From the NCBI RefSeq assembly GCF_900142005.1, contig NZ_FQZL01000008.1, forward strand, positions 62,001 through 126,000: a stretch of DNA of 64,000 nucleotides. Direction: 5' to 3'. This DNA is from Dethiosulfatibacter aminovorans DSM 17477. Lineage in GTDB: Bacteria > Bacillota > Clostridia > Tissierellales > Dethiosulfatibacteraceae. The notes under the pieces were generated by a model. The model was not told where the DNA came from, did no database searches, and saw nothing but the letters and a program-made list of their open reading frames with translations. This document shows positions 1-8,209 of this stretch, in pieces. The position numbers were made by a program, and so were the translations under genes. Position 1 is the stretch's first letter, and each line of letters opens with the position of its first letter.

Positions 1-403
1 CGTCAGTTACTATTATGTCGTTTCCAATATAATCCTTTATCTCAGGAAAGTCTGAGACCCTTATTGTTACACCTGTATCTTCATTCAATACTATGTCGCT
101 GCCATCGTATTTTTCCAATATCCTTGGATTCACGTTTGCTCCAGTCATGTCTGTTGCCGTGTCCATATGGGCAATGAATCCTATAGAAGGAAGGGACTTG
201 TCAGTATTTGCAGGAAGTACAGCCATTACATTGCAGTATTCGTCAAGGCTCACATCTTCAAGACCAAGCTCCTTAAGTTCTTCAACAAGAATTCTGGCAA
301 GGTCAAACTGTTTTTCAGTACTTGGTGAATTTTCATTTTCTTCATTTGACTGTGTATCAATCTTTACGTATCTTAAAAATCTTTCAACTAGTTTACTGTT
401 CAT
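1..403 (-). CDS. pepT: Peptidase T (tripeptide aminopeptidase), N-terminal part, cut by the window edge
   Basis: Reading the minus strand from the ATG at 403 gives an N-terminus MNSKLVERFLRYVKIDTQSN, typical of PepT, a cytosolic zinc M20 peptidase that releases the N-terminal residue of tripeptides. The first metal-ligand motif GFIAHMDTA is present, followed by the PepT-typical stretch ending in DYIGNDIIVTD. About 134 codons are visible; the family is about 410 residues, so the catalytic second half lies outside the window. A GGAGG ribosome site sits just before the start. No neighbour on the minus strand is close enough to share an operon. Confidence 0.9.
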   Translation of the reverse strand, partial: MNSKLVERFLRYVKIDTQSNEENENSPSTEKQFDLARILVEELKELGLEDVSLDEYCNVMAVLPANTDKSLPSIGFIAHMDTATDMTGANVNPRILEKYDGSDIVLNEDTGVTIRVSDFPEIKDYIGNDIIVTD

Positions 404-649
404 TTCATCCTCCAATTTGCCTTTAGTTCATGAAAGTTAATAACCTTATTATATATCAAAAGTAACATTAATTCATTAATGTTACGAATTGTTAAAATGA
501 AAACGTATAATATTTCTTAATAGAAACAATTGTTTCAAAATATTAGCAAAAAGTTAATAGAAATTAAATTGGATTTATTTTTAACTGCTCTATAATGATT
601 TTATAAAGAAATGACTTTGTAGAAATTCAATAATCAAGGGGTGATTACT

Positions 650-1150
650 TTGACTCACAACAGCAAGTTAATAATAAACAAGATGGACGGATTATCGTGG
701 GAAGAAGTGTTGACCTGGGAATATTCGGAAGATTTAAAAATACTGGATTTTCATGAAAATGAGATAGATCATAAAAGATTGAGGAATGGGCAGTTTTATT
801 CCGTAAGGGACTCAAACTACGACCTTGTGGGGTATTACTGTTTTTGTGAAGATGCAAAATTTAAAAAGGGATATGAATACAATGTCTATGATGACTTTAC
901 ATGTACGGACATAGGCATAGCACTAAATCCCAAGCTTTGCGACATGGGATATGGATTCATATTTCTTGTAAAGGCGCTGGAATTTGCAAGGGATAACTTC
1001 TATACGGACATGTTCAGGGCCACCGTTCCCATTTGCAACAAAAAGATTATAAGGATTTATGAAAAAGCCGGCTTTTCCATAGGAAAGGTATTTGAACATG
1101 AGGTTGGCAATAAAAAAATGAAATTTGCCGTTATGACTGTTACTCTTTAA
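650..1150 (+). CDS. GNAT-family N-acetyltransferase
   Basis: A GCN5-related acetyltransferase of about 166 residues. The fold signature is visible in the C-terminal half: a strand ending in IGIALNPK, a glycine-rich acetyl-CoA loop (LCDMGYGF) and the final NKKIIRIYEKAGF motif. The substrate cannot be read from sequence. The TTG at 650 is preferred because the AAGGGG ribosome site at 636-641 abuts the alternative GTG at 641 but is well spaced for 650. Single gene, 52 bp from the convergent perR-like gene. Confidence 0.75.
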   Translation: MTHNSKLIINKMDGLSWEEVLTWEYSEDLKILDFHENEIDHKRLRNGQFYSVRDSNYDLVGYYCFCEDAKFKKGYEYNVYDDFTCTDIGIALNPKLCDMGYGFIFLVKALEFARDNFYTDMFRATVPICNKKIIRIYEKAGFSIGKVFEHEVGNKKMKFAVMTVTL

Positions 1151-1202
1151 ACGGAAAATTTCATCTATAGCTGGTTGTAATGTTTAAAAATATGATTGGA
1201 AT

Positions 1203-1631
1203 TTAGTTTTCTGATTTTTTCTTGCAGGAGATACAGGTTCCTCTCATGAATACCTGGAATTCATCGATGTCATATCCTGACAGTTCCTTGAAATTGTGGG
1301 TTGTGAAGTCTACAGGAATATCATATACCATTCCGCACTTGTTGCATTTGAAATGGGCATGGTTTGTAATATCCGCATCGTATCTGACTTCGTTTCCCTC
1401 TACATGTATGGGAATTGCTATACCTTTGTCTACAAAGAGATGAAGCGTATTATAGACTGTTGTCTTTGACAGTGTAATGAGTTCCGGACTCAATTCGTTG
1501 AAAATTTCATCCACTGTAGGATGGGACCTGTTTGCTGACAGATACTTGTAGATCATTATTCTTTGCAGTGAAGGTTTTATTGAATAATCTTCAAGATAGG
1601 TTTTGATTTTTTCAATTGTTGTTGGATACAT
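1203..1631 (-). CDS. Fur-family repressor, PerR-like
   Basis: A 142-residue Fur-superfamily metalloregulator. An N-terminal winged helix (about residues 15-80, including the TTVYNTLHLF recognition region) is followed by a dimerisation domain with two CxxC pairs (CNKC and CISC) that bind structural zinc, and an HAHFKC metal-ligand segment. It lies downstream of a rubrerythrin gene on the same strand, and that gene has a PerR-type palindrome in front of it, so peroxide sensing (PerR) is more likely than iron sensing (Fur). The 221-bp gap between the two genes makes a single operon possible but unproven. Confidence 0.8.
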   Translation of the reverse strand: MYPTTIEKIKTYLEDYSIKPSLQRIMIYKYLSANRSHPTVDEIFNELSPELITLSKTTVYNTLHLFVDKGIAIPIHVEGNEVRYDADITNHAHFKCNKCGMVYDIPVDFTTHNFKELSGYDIDEFQVFMRGTCISCKKKSEN

Positions 1632-1749
1632 AATATCACCTGACTAAATTATTATTTGTTAACCCCGATAGTTTAATCTGAAATTCTTTTACTATTATAA
1701 ATAATCAATAATGAACTGTAAATATCATAAGTTCAATACAGAGACAATT

Positions 1750-1802
1750 AAGACTTATGACAGCCTGATACTCATCTTGAATAACCTGATGCCATAAGTC
1801 TT
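1750..1802. repeat. Inverted repeat between rubrerythrin and perR-like genes
   Basis: AAGACTTATG at 1750-1759 pairs perfectly with CATAAGTCTT at 1793-1802, giving a 10-bp stem with a 33-nt loop. The loop carries two direct copies of CCTGAT. On the minus strand there is no convincing U-run, so it may be an intergenic processing or attenuation hairpin rather than a terminator. Confidence 0.45.
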
Positions 1803-1852
1803 TTAGTTCATTAACAATTCAGTTTTATTCAGCTGCAAAGGAGAGTGAAGTT

Positions 1853-2395
1853 TTACTTTCCGAAGTATCTTTCCAGAAGTCCTCTGAAGCCCATTCCGTG
1901 TCTTGCTTCGTCTTTGGCCATTTCGTGTACCGTATCGTGTACAGCGTCAAGGTTAAGTTGTTTGGCAAGAGTGGCAAGCTCTTTCTTTCCTGCGCATGCT
2001 CCGTGCTCTGCTTCAGCCCTCATCTTGAGGTTCTTCTTGGTTGAATCTGTTACTACCTCTCCAAGAAGCTCTGCAAACCTTGCTGCATGGTCAGCTTCTT
2101 CGAAAGCGTATCTTTTGAAAGCTTCAGCAATTTCAGGATAGCCTTCCCTGTCTGCCTGTCTGCTCATTGCCAGATACATTCCAACCTCGGTGCATTCTCC
2201 CATGAAGTTCTCTCTTAGTCCTTCAACTATTCTAGGATCTGCATCCTTTGCTATTCCTATTATATGCTCATCAGCAAAACTGTCGTCATCCTGCTTCTCC
2301 ATAAACTTTTCCGGTCCTACCTTGCAAACTGGGCATTCAGCCGGTGGAGCTTCTCCTTCGTGAACATAACCGCATACTGTACATACAAATTTCAT
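1853..2395 (-). CDS. rbr: Rubrerythrin (NADH-peroxidase type, N-terminal rubredoxin)
   Basis: A 180-residue rubrerythrin of the reverse type. The rubredoxin domain comes first (CTVCG near residue 5 and CPVCK near residue 21), then a ferritin-like four-helix diiron domain with ligand motifs [17 protein letters not shown] and MAKDEARHG. It reduces hydrogen peroxide in anaerobes using electrons passed through the rubredoxin iron. An AGGATATC-type ribosome site precedes the ATG, and a Fur/PerR-type palindrome lies at 2425-2441, so peroxide induction by the adjacent PerR-like protein is the simplest model. Confidence 0.92.
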   Translation of the reverse strand: MKFVCTVCGYVHEGEAPPAECPVCKVGPEKFMEKQDDDSFADEHIIGIAKDADPRIVEGLRENFMGECTEVGMYLAMSRQADREGYPEIAEAFKRYAFEEADHAARFAELLGEVVTDSTKKNLKMRAEAEHGACAGKKELATLAKQLNLDAVHDTVHEMAKDEARHGMGFRGLLERYFGK

Positions 2396-2424
2396 ATTGA
2401 TATCCTCCGTTGTTTTAAGTTTGA

Positions 2425-2441
2425 TTTGTAATGATTACAAA
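2425..2441. promoter_or_regulatory. PerR/Fur-type box upstream of rubrerythrin
   Basis: TTTGTAAT-G-ATTACAAA is a perfect 17-bp palindrome whose 7-1-7 core TTGTAAT-G-ATTACAA matches the PerR box plan (TTATAAT-N-ATTATAA). It sits 30 bp upstream of the rubrerythrin start. Assignment to the PerR-like protein at 1203-1631 is inference from proximity. Confidence 0.7.
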
Positions 2442-2543
2442 CTTATAATAACTACATTTTGATGAAATGTCAAGGGCTTTTGTGAAATTTTTCGTAATTT
2501 TTTTCTTTCTGAATTTGGAAAGGGAAACAAGTGCCTTTCCAAG

Positions 2544-2572
2544 TTGAATGGATGTTTACTTTAAGGTATAAT
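2544..2572 (+). promoter_or_regulatory. Sigma-A promoter for the small membrane protein and YbjQ genes
   Basis: TTGAAT (2544-2549) and TATAAT (2567-2572) are separated by 17 bp, directly upstream of the ribosome site at 2579-2584. A GGAAAGG...CCTTTCC hairpin lies just before the -35. Confidence 0.65.
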
Positions 2573-2591
2573 TAGAAAAGGAGGTATGGTC

Positions 2592-2810
2592 ATGAAATCT
2601 AAGCTAGGTTTGCTGATTGCACTGATTTTCATTGCTTTCTATATAATTGCATTCTTGTCGCCATGGAAGATATTCTATGACTTGGACAAAACATTCTATG
2701 TCATGTTTCTTGTCTGCTTCATATTGGCAATTATCATAGTTGTGATGATCATTTGTGAAAGAATAAAGGTATACAGGGAGGAAAAAGATGATATTGATAA
2801 ATACAGATAA
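2592..2810 (+). CDS. Small two-helix membrane protein, unknown function
   Basis: A 72-residue protein with two hydrophobic segments (about residues 5-24 and 36-57), a short charged turn between them, and a basic/acidic C-terminal tail (ERIKVYREEKDD). I do not recognise a family. The second ATG at 2592 is chosen because the AGGAGG at 2579-2584 is 7 bp from it but only 1 bp from the ATG at 2586. The last 23 bp overlap the YbjQ-like gene, so the two are probably translationally coupled. Confidence 0.65.
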   Translation: MKSKLGLLIALIFIAFYIIAFLSPWKIFYDLDKTFYVMFLVCFILAIIIVVMIICERIKVYREEKDDIDKYR

Positions 2811-3105
2811 AATTCCCGGAAAGGAAATAACAGAGGTACTTGGTCTAGTGAAGGGAAGTACAATAAGGGCAAAGCATATTGGGAAAGATATAGTGTCAGG
2901 GCTAAGGATGCTTGTCGGTGGTGAGATGAGGGAATATGCCGAAATGCTTGAAGAGGCAAGGAGCATAGCTCTTGCAAAGATGGCAAAGCAGGCCGAATCC
3001 CTTGGCGCCGATGCAGTAGTCAACATAAGGTTCTCAACATCAGCGGTCATGCAGGGTGCTGCTGAAATACTTGTCTATGGAACGGCCGTCAAGGTAAGTG
3101 ACTAG
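2788..3105 (+). CDS. YbjQ/UPF0145 family protein
   Basis: A 105-residue member of the YbjQ family (once called heavy-metal-binding domain), which forms small pentameric rings of unknown role. Typical features are the N-terminal ITEVLGLVKGSTIRAKHIGKD segment, an amphipathic middle helix, and the alanine-rich GADAVVNIRF strand. The start has a GGGAGG ribosome site inside the previous gene. It ends in TAG. Confidence 0.85.
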   Translation: MILINTDKIPGKEITEVLGLVKGSTIRAKHIGKDIVSGLRMLVGGEMREYAEMLEEARSIALAKMAKQAESLGADAVVNIRFSTSAVMQGAAEILVYGTAVKVSD

Positions 3106-3227
3106 AATGGAAAGACATATCTCCAAGTCACGATTCATATTCATAGGACGTTCATTCGCTATATAATTATATGAATAGTCACAGGATGTCCGTATTTAAG
3201 AATTAAGGTTACGGGGTTAAATAACGA

Positions 3228-3336
3228 AAATAATACCGCAGGTCAGTGAGGTCTCGACTTCGAGGTTCGTTAATCATCATTAATGATTATAGATTAACGT
3301 TCCGAGGGAGTAGGGAACTGACCTGCGGTATTATTT
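3228..3336. repeat. Long inverted repeat / structured element between convergent genes
   Basis: A 20-bp perfect inverted repeat: the left arm (3228-3247, core ACCGCAGGTCAGT) pairs with the right arm (3317-3336). Inside are further pairings: CGTTAATC with GATTAACG, an ATCATTAATGAT palindrome, and CTCGA/TCGAG. It sits between the 3' ends of the YbjQ gene and proA, so it may act as a bidirectional terminator, but it is longer and more elaborate than a normal one and lacks a clean U-run. A MITE-like mobile element or structured RNA is the alternative. Confidence 0.7.
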
Positions 3337-3344
3337 GAGTGGCA

Positions 3345-4589
3345 TTATCTTATCTGTCCGTTTCCAAAGATAATGTATTTCGTTGAAGTGAGCTCCTCCA
3401 GTCCCATTGGACCTCTTGCATGAAGTTTTTGGGTACTGATGCCGATTTCTGCACCGAAGCCGAATTCTTCACCGTCTGTGAATCTTGTAGATGCATTCAC
3501 ATAAACTGCAGCTGCATCAACTTCATCCAGAAATTTCTGTGAATTTTTATAGCTGTCTGTAACTATGGCTTCCGAGTGACCTGTACCGTATAAGTTTATA
3601 TGGTCGATGGCTTCTTCCAGTGAATCCACTATCTTGACTCCGATAATCATGTCAAGGTATTCAGTAGACCAGTCTTCATCCGTTGCAGCAACAATGTTGT
3701 CGGAGAAGGGCTTGAGTTCTTCATCCCCTCTTATTTCAACTTCCTTTGCAGTGTAGACTTCAAATATCCTTGGAAGGAATTCGTCGGCAACATCCTTATG
3801 TACAAGAAGCTTTTCAGCTGCGTTGCATACCCCGGTTCTGTGTGTCTTTGCATTGTCTGCTATTTTTACAGCCATATCAAGGTCGGCACTCTTGTCGACA
3901 TAGATGTGGCAGTTTCCAATTCCCGTTTCAATTACAGGTACCGTACTGTTGTTTACAACAGCCTGTATAAGACCTGCTCCTCCTCGTGGTATCAGAAGGT
4001 CCAGATACTGGTTTAATTTCATCATTTCGTTTGCAGTTTCCCTGGATGTATCTTCCACTATCTGTATTATTTCTCTTGGGAGATCCATTTCCTCAAGGGT
4101 GTTCTGGACTATATTAACCAAAGCGATGTTTGAATTGATGGCTTCCTTGCCGCCTCTCAGGATTACTGCATTGCTTGTCTTGAAGCACAGGCCGAAGGCA
4201 TCTATTGTTACATTTGGCCTTGATTCGTAGATTATTCCTATTACTCCGAATGGAACTCTTTTCTTCCCTATCTTAAGACCGTTTGGTCTTTCCTTCATAT
4301 AGAGTACTTCTCCCACTGGATCATCAAGGTCGGATATCTGAGTAAGTCCCGAAGCCATTCCTGCGATTCTCTCCTCGGTGAGAAGAAGCCTGTCTATGAG
4401 TGATTCCTTGATTTCAGCCTTCCTTGCATTTTGAATATCCATAGCGTTTTTTTCAAGTATATAGCTGCTGTTTTTTACCAGGTTTTCTGCCACCTTCAGC
4501 AGTATTCTGTTCTTTTCTGTTGTTTTAAGCTTTGACAGCACTGCAGATGCAGCCTTGCTGTTTTTTCCCTTTATTGTAAGTTCAGACAT
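3345..4589 (-). CDS. proA: Gamma-glutamyl phosphate reductase
   Basis: ProA reduces glutamyl-5-phosphate with NADPH to glutamate-5-semialdehyde, the second step of proline synthesis in the cytosol. The 414-residue length is normal. The catalytic cysteine lies in [12 protein letters not shown], and the aldehyde dehydrogenase-like motifs [17 protein letters not shown] and [11 protein letters not shown] are intact. The second ATG (4589) is preferred because the AAAGG ribosome site inside the proB stop region is correctly spaced for it. ATGA-type coupling with proB indicates one operon. Confidence 0.95.
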   Translation of the reverse strand: MSELTIKGKNSKAASAVLSKLKTTEKNRILLKVAENLVKNSSYILEKNAMDIQNARKAEIKESLIDRLLLTEERIAGMASGLTQISDLDDPVGEVLYMKERPNGLKIGKKRVPFGVIGIIYESRPNVTIDAFGLCFKTSNAVILRGGKEAINSNIALVNIVQNTLEEMDLPREIIQIVEDTSRETANEMMKLNQYLDLLIPRGGAGLIQAVVNNSTVPVIETGIGNCHIYVDKSADLDMAVKIADNAKTHRTGVCNAAEKLLVHKDVADEFLPRIFEVYTAKEVEIRGDEELKPFSDNIVAATDEDWSTEYLDMIIGVKIVDSLEEAIDHINLYGTGHSEAIVTDSYKNSQKFLDEVDAAAVYVNASTRFTDGEEFGFGAEIGISTQKLHARGPMGLEELTSTKYIIFGNGQIR

Positions 4590-4590
4590 T

Positions 4591-5400
4591 TTATTCATCC
4601 TTTCCCTTTGTGCTGAAAAAAGTTCCTATTTCATTTCCAGCCAGAATATCATATATTATTTTTACATCCTCACCGCTTGCGATTACCGTATGAATTCCTT
4701 CCTTCATAAGGTGTTCTGCAGCGCGTATCTTCGTGTACATGCCACCTGTTCCAACTATGCTTGAAGAATCTCCTGCAATACTGTAAAGCTCCTTGTCAAT
4801 CTTGTCAACAAATGATATGAGTTTTGCATCTGGGTTGTCAACGGGTGATGAATCGTACAAACCGTCAATGTCCGACAACATGAGCAATGCATCCGCCTTT
4901 ACAAGTATAGCGGTCATAGATGAAAGAGTGTCATTGTCTCCAATCTTGCTTCCTTCCAGTTCGTCTGTAGCAACGGAGTCGTTTTCATTTGCTATTGGAA
5001 TCACTCCCATTTCAAGCAGAGTGGAAAGTGTGTTTTCAACATTCCTTCTCTTTATTTTGTCGGTAATTACGTCTTTGGTAAGGAGGAGTTGTGCAATTGT
5101 CTGGTTGTACTCGTTGAAGAACTTCTGGTAGAACTGCATCATTAGTGCCTGTCCAACTGCAGCCGTTGCCTGTTTTTCCTTTAGTTCCACAGGTTTTTCC
5201 TTCAAGCCGAGTCGGCTCATTCCAGCACCGACGGCTCCTGATGATACCAGTACAATTTCCCTGCCGCTGTTTCTTAAATCAGTAAGGACCCTTGCAAGGT
5301 TTTCCAGCTTTTTGAAATTTATTGTTCCATTGCTGTATGTAAGGGAAGTTGTCCCAATCTTTACTACTATTCTTTTGGCATTTCTAAGTTCAGTTCTCAT
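4591..5400 (-). CDS. proB: Glutamate 5-kinase
   Basis: ProB phosphorylates glutamate with ATP in the committed step of proline synthesis. The amino-acid kinase fold is shown by KIGTTSL near the N-terminus, [16 protein letters not shown] and KIGDNDTLS. The protein is 269 residues and therefore lacks the C-terminal PUA domain of the E. coli enzyme, as in many Firmicutes. It is the first gene of proBA. A small stem-loop (AGGAAAGT/ACTTTCCT, 5426-5450) lies in its leader. Confidence 0.95.
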   Translation of the reverse strand: MRTELRNAKRIVVKIGTTSLTYSNGTINFKKLENLARVLTDLRNSGREIVLVSSGAVGAGMSRLGLKEKPVELKEKQATAAVGQALMMQFYQKFFNEYNQTIAQLLLTKDVITDKIKRRNVENTLSTLLEMGVIPIANENDSVATDELEGSKIGDNDTLSSMTAILVKADALLMLSDIDGLYDSSPVDNPDAKLISFVDKIDKELYSIAGDSSSIVGTGGMYTKIRAAEHLMKEGIHTVIASGEDVKIIYDILAGNEIGTFFSTKGKDE

Positions 5401-5636
5401 TTAAAATCCTCTCTAGTCCTAGCTCAGGAAAGTTAAATGGATACTTTCCTTTACAGTTTGAATAATACTAAATATATTACAATATTTTCATATTTTTTTC
5501 AATGGATATATTGATATTTACGCTATTTAAGAAATATTTGTAAAATAATGAACTTGCAGTAAATGGATGTTTACTTGAATTGTTGCATATGCTATTATAT
5601 AAAAGCAATCATAATTTATTATATCTGGAGGATCAA

Positions 5637-6149
5637 ATGTACAAAAGAAAAAGAAGAAGTTTAAAATCCACGGAATCACTGGTTTATCTGGCGGTGCTCA
5701 TTGCATTATCATATATAGGATCATTGATAAAAATCGGTCCAGGAGGAAGCATAGCCCTTGACTCAATGCCTGCATTCTTTGCAGCACTTCTCATGGGACC
5801 TTCAGCCGGAGCTGTAGTTGGTTTTATAGGACATTTGCTTACTGCTGCAACCGGGGGATTCCCGTTTACCATTCCTATCCATTTCATAGTAGCATTTGAA
5901 ATGGCTGCAATCTGCTGGATATTCGGAATAATGGCAGAGAGAATGAATATAGTAATACCGGCAGTAACAGCCACTGTACTTAATGGGGTTGTAGCAACGT
6001 TCATATCAGTTTATGCCATGGAGCTAATGGGAGTAGTACCTTCCGCGATTGGTATGTTCAAGATGCTTGTCGGACCGCTGACAATCGTGTCTGCAGTGAA
6101 TGTTGTCCTTGCAGTAGTGTTGTACAGGATATTGAGGGACAGGATATAG
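5637..6149 (+). CDS. ECF transporter S component (substrate-binding membrane subunit)
   Basis: A 170-residue integral membrane protein with about six hydrophobic helices and the S-component signature ALDSMPAFFAALLMGPSAG followed by GFIGHLL. These proteins capture a vitamin or precursor and work with shared EcfAAT energising subunits, which are not in this window. The pattern resembles family members proposed to take up cobalamin precursors such as alpha-ribazole, but I cannot fix the substrate. Start 5637 has a CTGGAGG ribosome site. It ends in TAG and is followed by a strong terminator. Confidence 0.8.
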   Translation: MYKRKRRSLKSTESLVYLAVLIALSYIGSLIKIGPGGSIALDSMPAFFAALLMGPSAGAVVGFIGHLLTAATGGFPFTIPIHFIVAFEMAAICWIFGIMAERMNIVIPAVTATVLNGVVATFISVYAMELMGVVPSAIGMFKMLVGPLTIVSAVNVVLAVVLYRILRDRI

Positions 6150-6187
6150 TCTGGAAAACATATAAATGAAATATAGTGTTGGCAAGA

Positions 6188-6228
6188 AAGCAAGAGACAA
6201 CAGTAGAAACTGTCATCTCTTGCTTTTT
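6188..6228 (+). terminator. Rho-independent terminator after the ECF gene
   Basis: AAGCAAGAGA (6188-6197) pairs with TCTCTTGCTT (6216-6225) and runs into a T-run. An inner ACAG/CTGT pairing shortens the loop. Confidence 0.85.
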
Positions 6229-6250
6229 AGTTTGTAAATTATATATGTGA

Positions 6251-6574
6251 TTATTTCGGGTAATTATACGGGCTTGGAGCCTTGATGACAAACATTTCCA
6301 TTACTTCTTCATTTTCGTTGAATACATCCATCCTGGTATCATATGGAATATTGAGAATGGTTCCCTTTCCATACTTGTTTGGATCCTGGTCTCCAAGCTT
6401 GACTGTAAGGATTCCTCTTATTACGATCATATAAACGTTGGAATTGGAATTATGGATCGGAAGTGCTCCTCCCTTGGGTAATACCATATGGTTAAGGTCT
6501 GTATTTCCGTCGCTTATTATTCTTTCGATTGCCTTTGTGTCTGCTGTAGAATATTCAAATAATTTTTCTATCAT
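6251..6574 (-). CDS. Small cupin-domain protein
   Basis: A 107-residue single-domain cupin. The beta-barrel motifs are degenerate but visible: LPKGGALPIHNSNSNVYMIVIRG (first motif with one His) and GTILNIPYDTRMDVFNENEE (second). Function unknown; such proteins often bind a metal or act as accessory sensors. It is divergently transcribed from the Crp/Fnr regulator, with which it shares a 181-bp control region, so it is a likely target of that regulator. Confidence 0.8.
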   Translation of the reverse strand: MIEKLFEYSTADTKAIERIISDGNTDLNHMVLPKGGALPIHNSNSNVYMIVIRGILTVKLGDQDPNKYGKGTILNIPYDTRMDVFNENEEVMEMFVIKAPSPYNYPK

Positions 6575-6678
6575 TTCTTCCTCCTGGTTTTATATTACAG
6601 CTTTAGTTGAATTAGCACGAAACTTGTTCTAAGATAAAATGTCATTATTATTCTTTTAGTCATAACAAGATATTTATA

Positions 6679-6736
6679 TTGTTTTCCTGATTTGAGTATA
6701 TTATAATGTGACCAAAGAATCTGTAACATACGTTAC
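6679..6736 (+). promoter_or_regulatory. Promoter and dyad operator of the Crp/Fnr gene
   Basis: TTGTTT (6679-6684), 17-bp spacer, TATAAT (6702-6707). Just downstream, near the expected transcript start, GTAAC-ATAC-GTTAC (6723-6736) forms a dyad of the size and spacing used by Crp/Fnr proteins, suggesting autorepression. Confidence 0.6.
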
Positions 6737-6755
6737 GGAAATGGAGTTGGTATTA

Positions 6756-7448
6756 ATGTATGAAGAGTGGGTAGATGTATTGCATAAAACCGATTTATTC
6801 AGAAACATAAACAAGGAAGAGCTTCTTGTAATGCTTCACTGTCTAAGTCCTAGAATAAGAAAATACGATAAAAATGAAATAGTCTCAATAGAAGGTCATG
6901 ATATAGATGGCATAGGGGTTGTTCTATCGGGAGCACTTACCATATCAAAGGATAATTTTGACGGTTCCAGGGTAATAATCAACAAGTTGGATTCGGGCGA
7001 CATGTTTGGAGAAATTGCAGCCTTTTCGGAAAGGAGACTTTGGCCGGCTACGGTACAGGCCCAGGGAGAGTGTCATGTGATGTTCATGCCTCCGGAAAAG
7101 ATTGTTGGCTCCTGTCAAAATGCATGTCTCAGCCATAAGCTCCTTATTATGAATATGCTGAAAATCGTATCCAACAAGGCAATGAACCTTAATAGGAAGA
7201 TTGAATATCTGTCCATAAAAAGCATCAGGGAAAAAATATGCAAATTCCTTATGGAACAGTACAAGAAGCAGCAAAGCACAACCCTGCATCTCAATATGAA
7301 CAGGAATGAGATGGCAGATTTTCTCAACGTAACTAGACCTTCATTGTCCAGGGAAATGTCCTTCATGAAGGATGAAGGAATAATCGACTACTACAGGTCA
7401 TCCATAAAAATCCTCGATCTCGACAAATTAGGCGAGTGCTTGAGTTAA
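6756..7448 (+). CDS. Crp/Fnr-family transcriptional regulator
   Basis: A 230-residue regulator with an N-terminal cyclic-nucleotide-type beta barrel (GDMFGEIAAFSERR is the phosphate-binding-cassette region) and a C-terminal winged helix with the recognition motif NRNEMADFLNVTRPSLSREM. No N-terminal iron-sulfur cysteine cluster is visible, so it is not a classical FNR. The ATG at 6756 is preferred over the upstream GTG at 6708 because the latter overlaps the promoter and operator. Terminator at 7494. Confidence 0.85.
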   Translation: MYEEWVDVLHKTDLFRNINKEELLVMLHCLSPRIRKYDKNEIVSIEGHDIDGIGVVLSGALTISKDNFDGSRVIINKLDSGDMFGEIAAFSERRLWPATVQAQGECHVMFMPPEKIVGSCQNACLSHKLLIMNMLKIVSNKAMNLNRKIEYLSIKSIREKICKFLMEQYKKQQSTTLHLNMNRNEMADFLNVTRPSLSREMSFMKDEGIIDYYRSSIKILDLDKLGECLS

Positions 7449-7493
7449 AACTTCCATTTATATCTGATCAAGAGGAAGTTGAGCACCAAACAA

Positions 7494-7520
7494 GGCGAAG
7501 TTTATTACTTCGTCTTTTTT
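7494..7520 (+). terminator. Terminator after the Crp/Fnr gene
   Basis: GGCGAAGT (7494-7501) pairs with ACTTCGTC (7507-7514), 5-nt loop, then six Ts. Confidence 0.85.
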
Positions 7521-7777
7521 ATAATTCAAGAAAGGTGAATGCGTACATTCCATTGAAACGTTGGCATTATCCGATTAAGGAAACTTTCTTTCGCTACTAT
7601 ACCGCTTCGACCTGGTTAACGAAGCATAGATGCGTTCTTGCGGTACATGACGTTCAATATATTTTAAGGACTTGAGGTCTTGGAAATTATATTTGCTTGG
7701 AGAATAGTTATGATGTATAATGGTTATGAAACATAATGGTTATAAAGAACAACTAAAAAGGGTGTGAAATAAAATAC
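7521..7777. other. Intergenic stretch with competing small inverted repeats
   Basis: No supported gene. Three short dyads are visible: GAATG-CGTA-CATTC near 7537-7550, GCTTCG/CGAAGC (7604-7609 and 7620-7625), and TACCGC/GCGGTA (7600-7605 and 7640-7645). The last two overlap and cannot form together. This could be a decayed mobile element or a leader; nothing further can be said. Confidence 0.35.
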
Positions 7778-8200
7778 ATGGACAAGTTGAAAATAGTTGA
7801 AAATATCCAGGATACCATGCCTGTAATACACAAGAAAATACTGGTTGGAATATCCATGGAAGGATTGACAAAGCATCAGACAAGGCTACTCATGATGGTC
7901 AGGAAATTTGAAGGACGTCCCATGAAGTTTTACGGCAACAAGATGATGATGAACAAGTCGAATTTTTCAAATCTGGTGGAGTCCCTCATAGTGGAGGAGC
8001 TTGTTGAAAGAAAGAAATCCCAGGAGGACAGGAGGGTCGTCAAACTCTTTATCACAGATAAGGGCAGGGATATCTGCAGCACACACAGGACAAAGATAAA
8101 GAAATTTCTTCTCGAAAAGATGGATGCACTGACCGAGGAGGAGCTTGAGACACTGGAAGAGAGCTTTGAAAACATCAAAAGGATTTTGGAGAAGATATAA
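7778..8200 (+). CDS. MarR-family regulator
   Basis: A 140-residue winged-helix regulator. The MarR core is clear: TKHQTRLLMMVRKFEG, the recognition helix region MNKSNFSNLVESLIVEELVER and the wing QEDRRVVKLFITDKGRD. It lies 9 bp upstream of two ABC-exporter genes on the same strand, the usual arrangement for a repressor of multidrug export relieved by the exported compound. The ribosome site (AAGGGTG) is rather far from the ATG. Confidence 0.88.
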   Translation: MDKLKIVENIQDTMPVIHKKILVGISMEGLTKHQTRLLMMVRKFEGRPMKFYGNKMMMNKSNFSNLVESLIVEELVERKKSQEDRRVVKLFITDKGRDICSTHRTKIKKFLLEKMDALTEEELETLEESFENIKRILEKI

Positions 8201-8209
8201 GGAGAACAT

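Noticed and set aside
93..440. 115-codon plus-strand ORF at the left edge
   Set aside because: It is the antisense of a clear pepT N-terminus on the minus strand.
7436..7675. 79-codon ORF after the Crp/Fnr gene
   Set aside because: It overlaps the regulator end and runs through its terminator; no ribosome site and no family resemblance.
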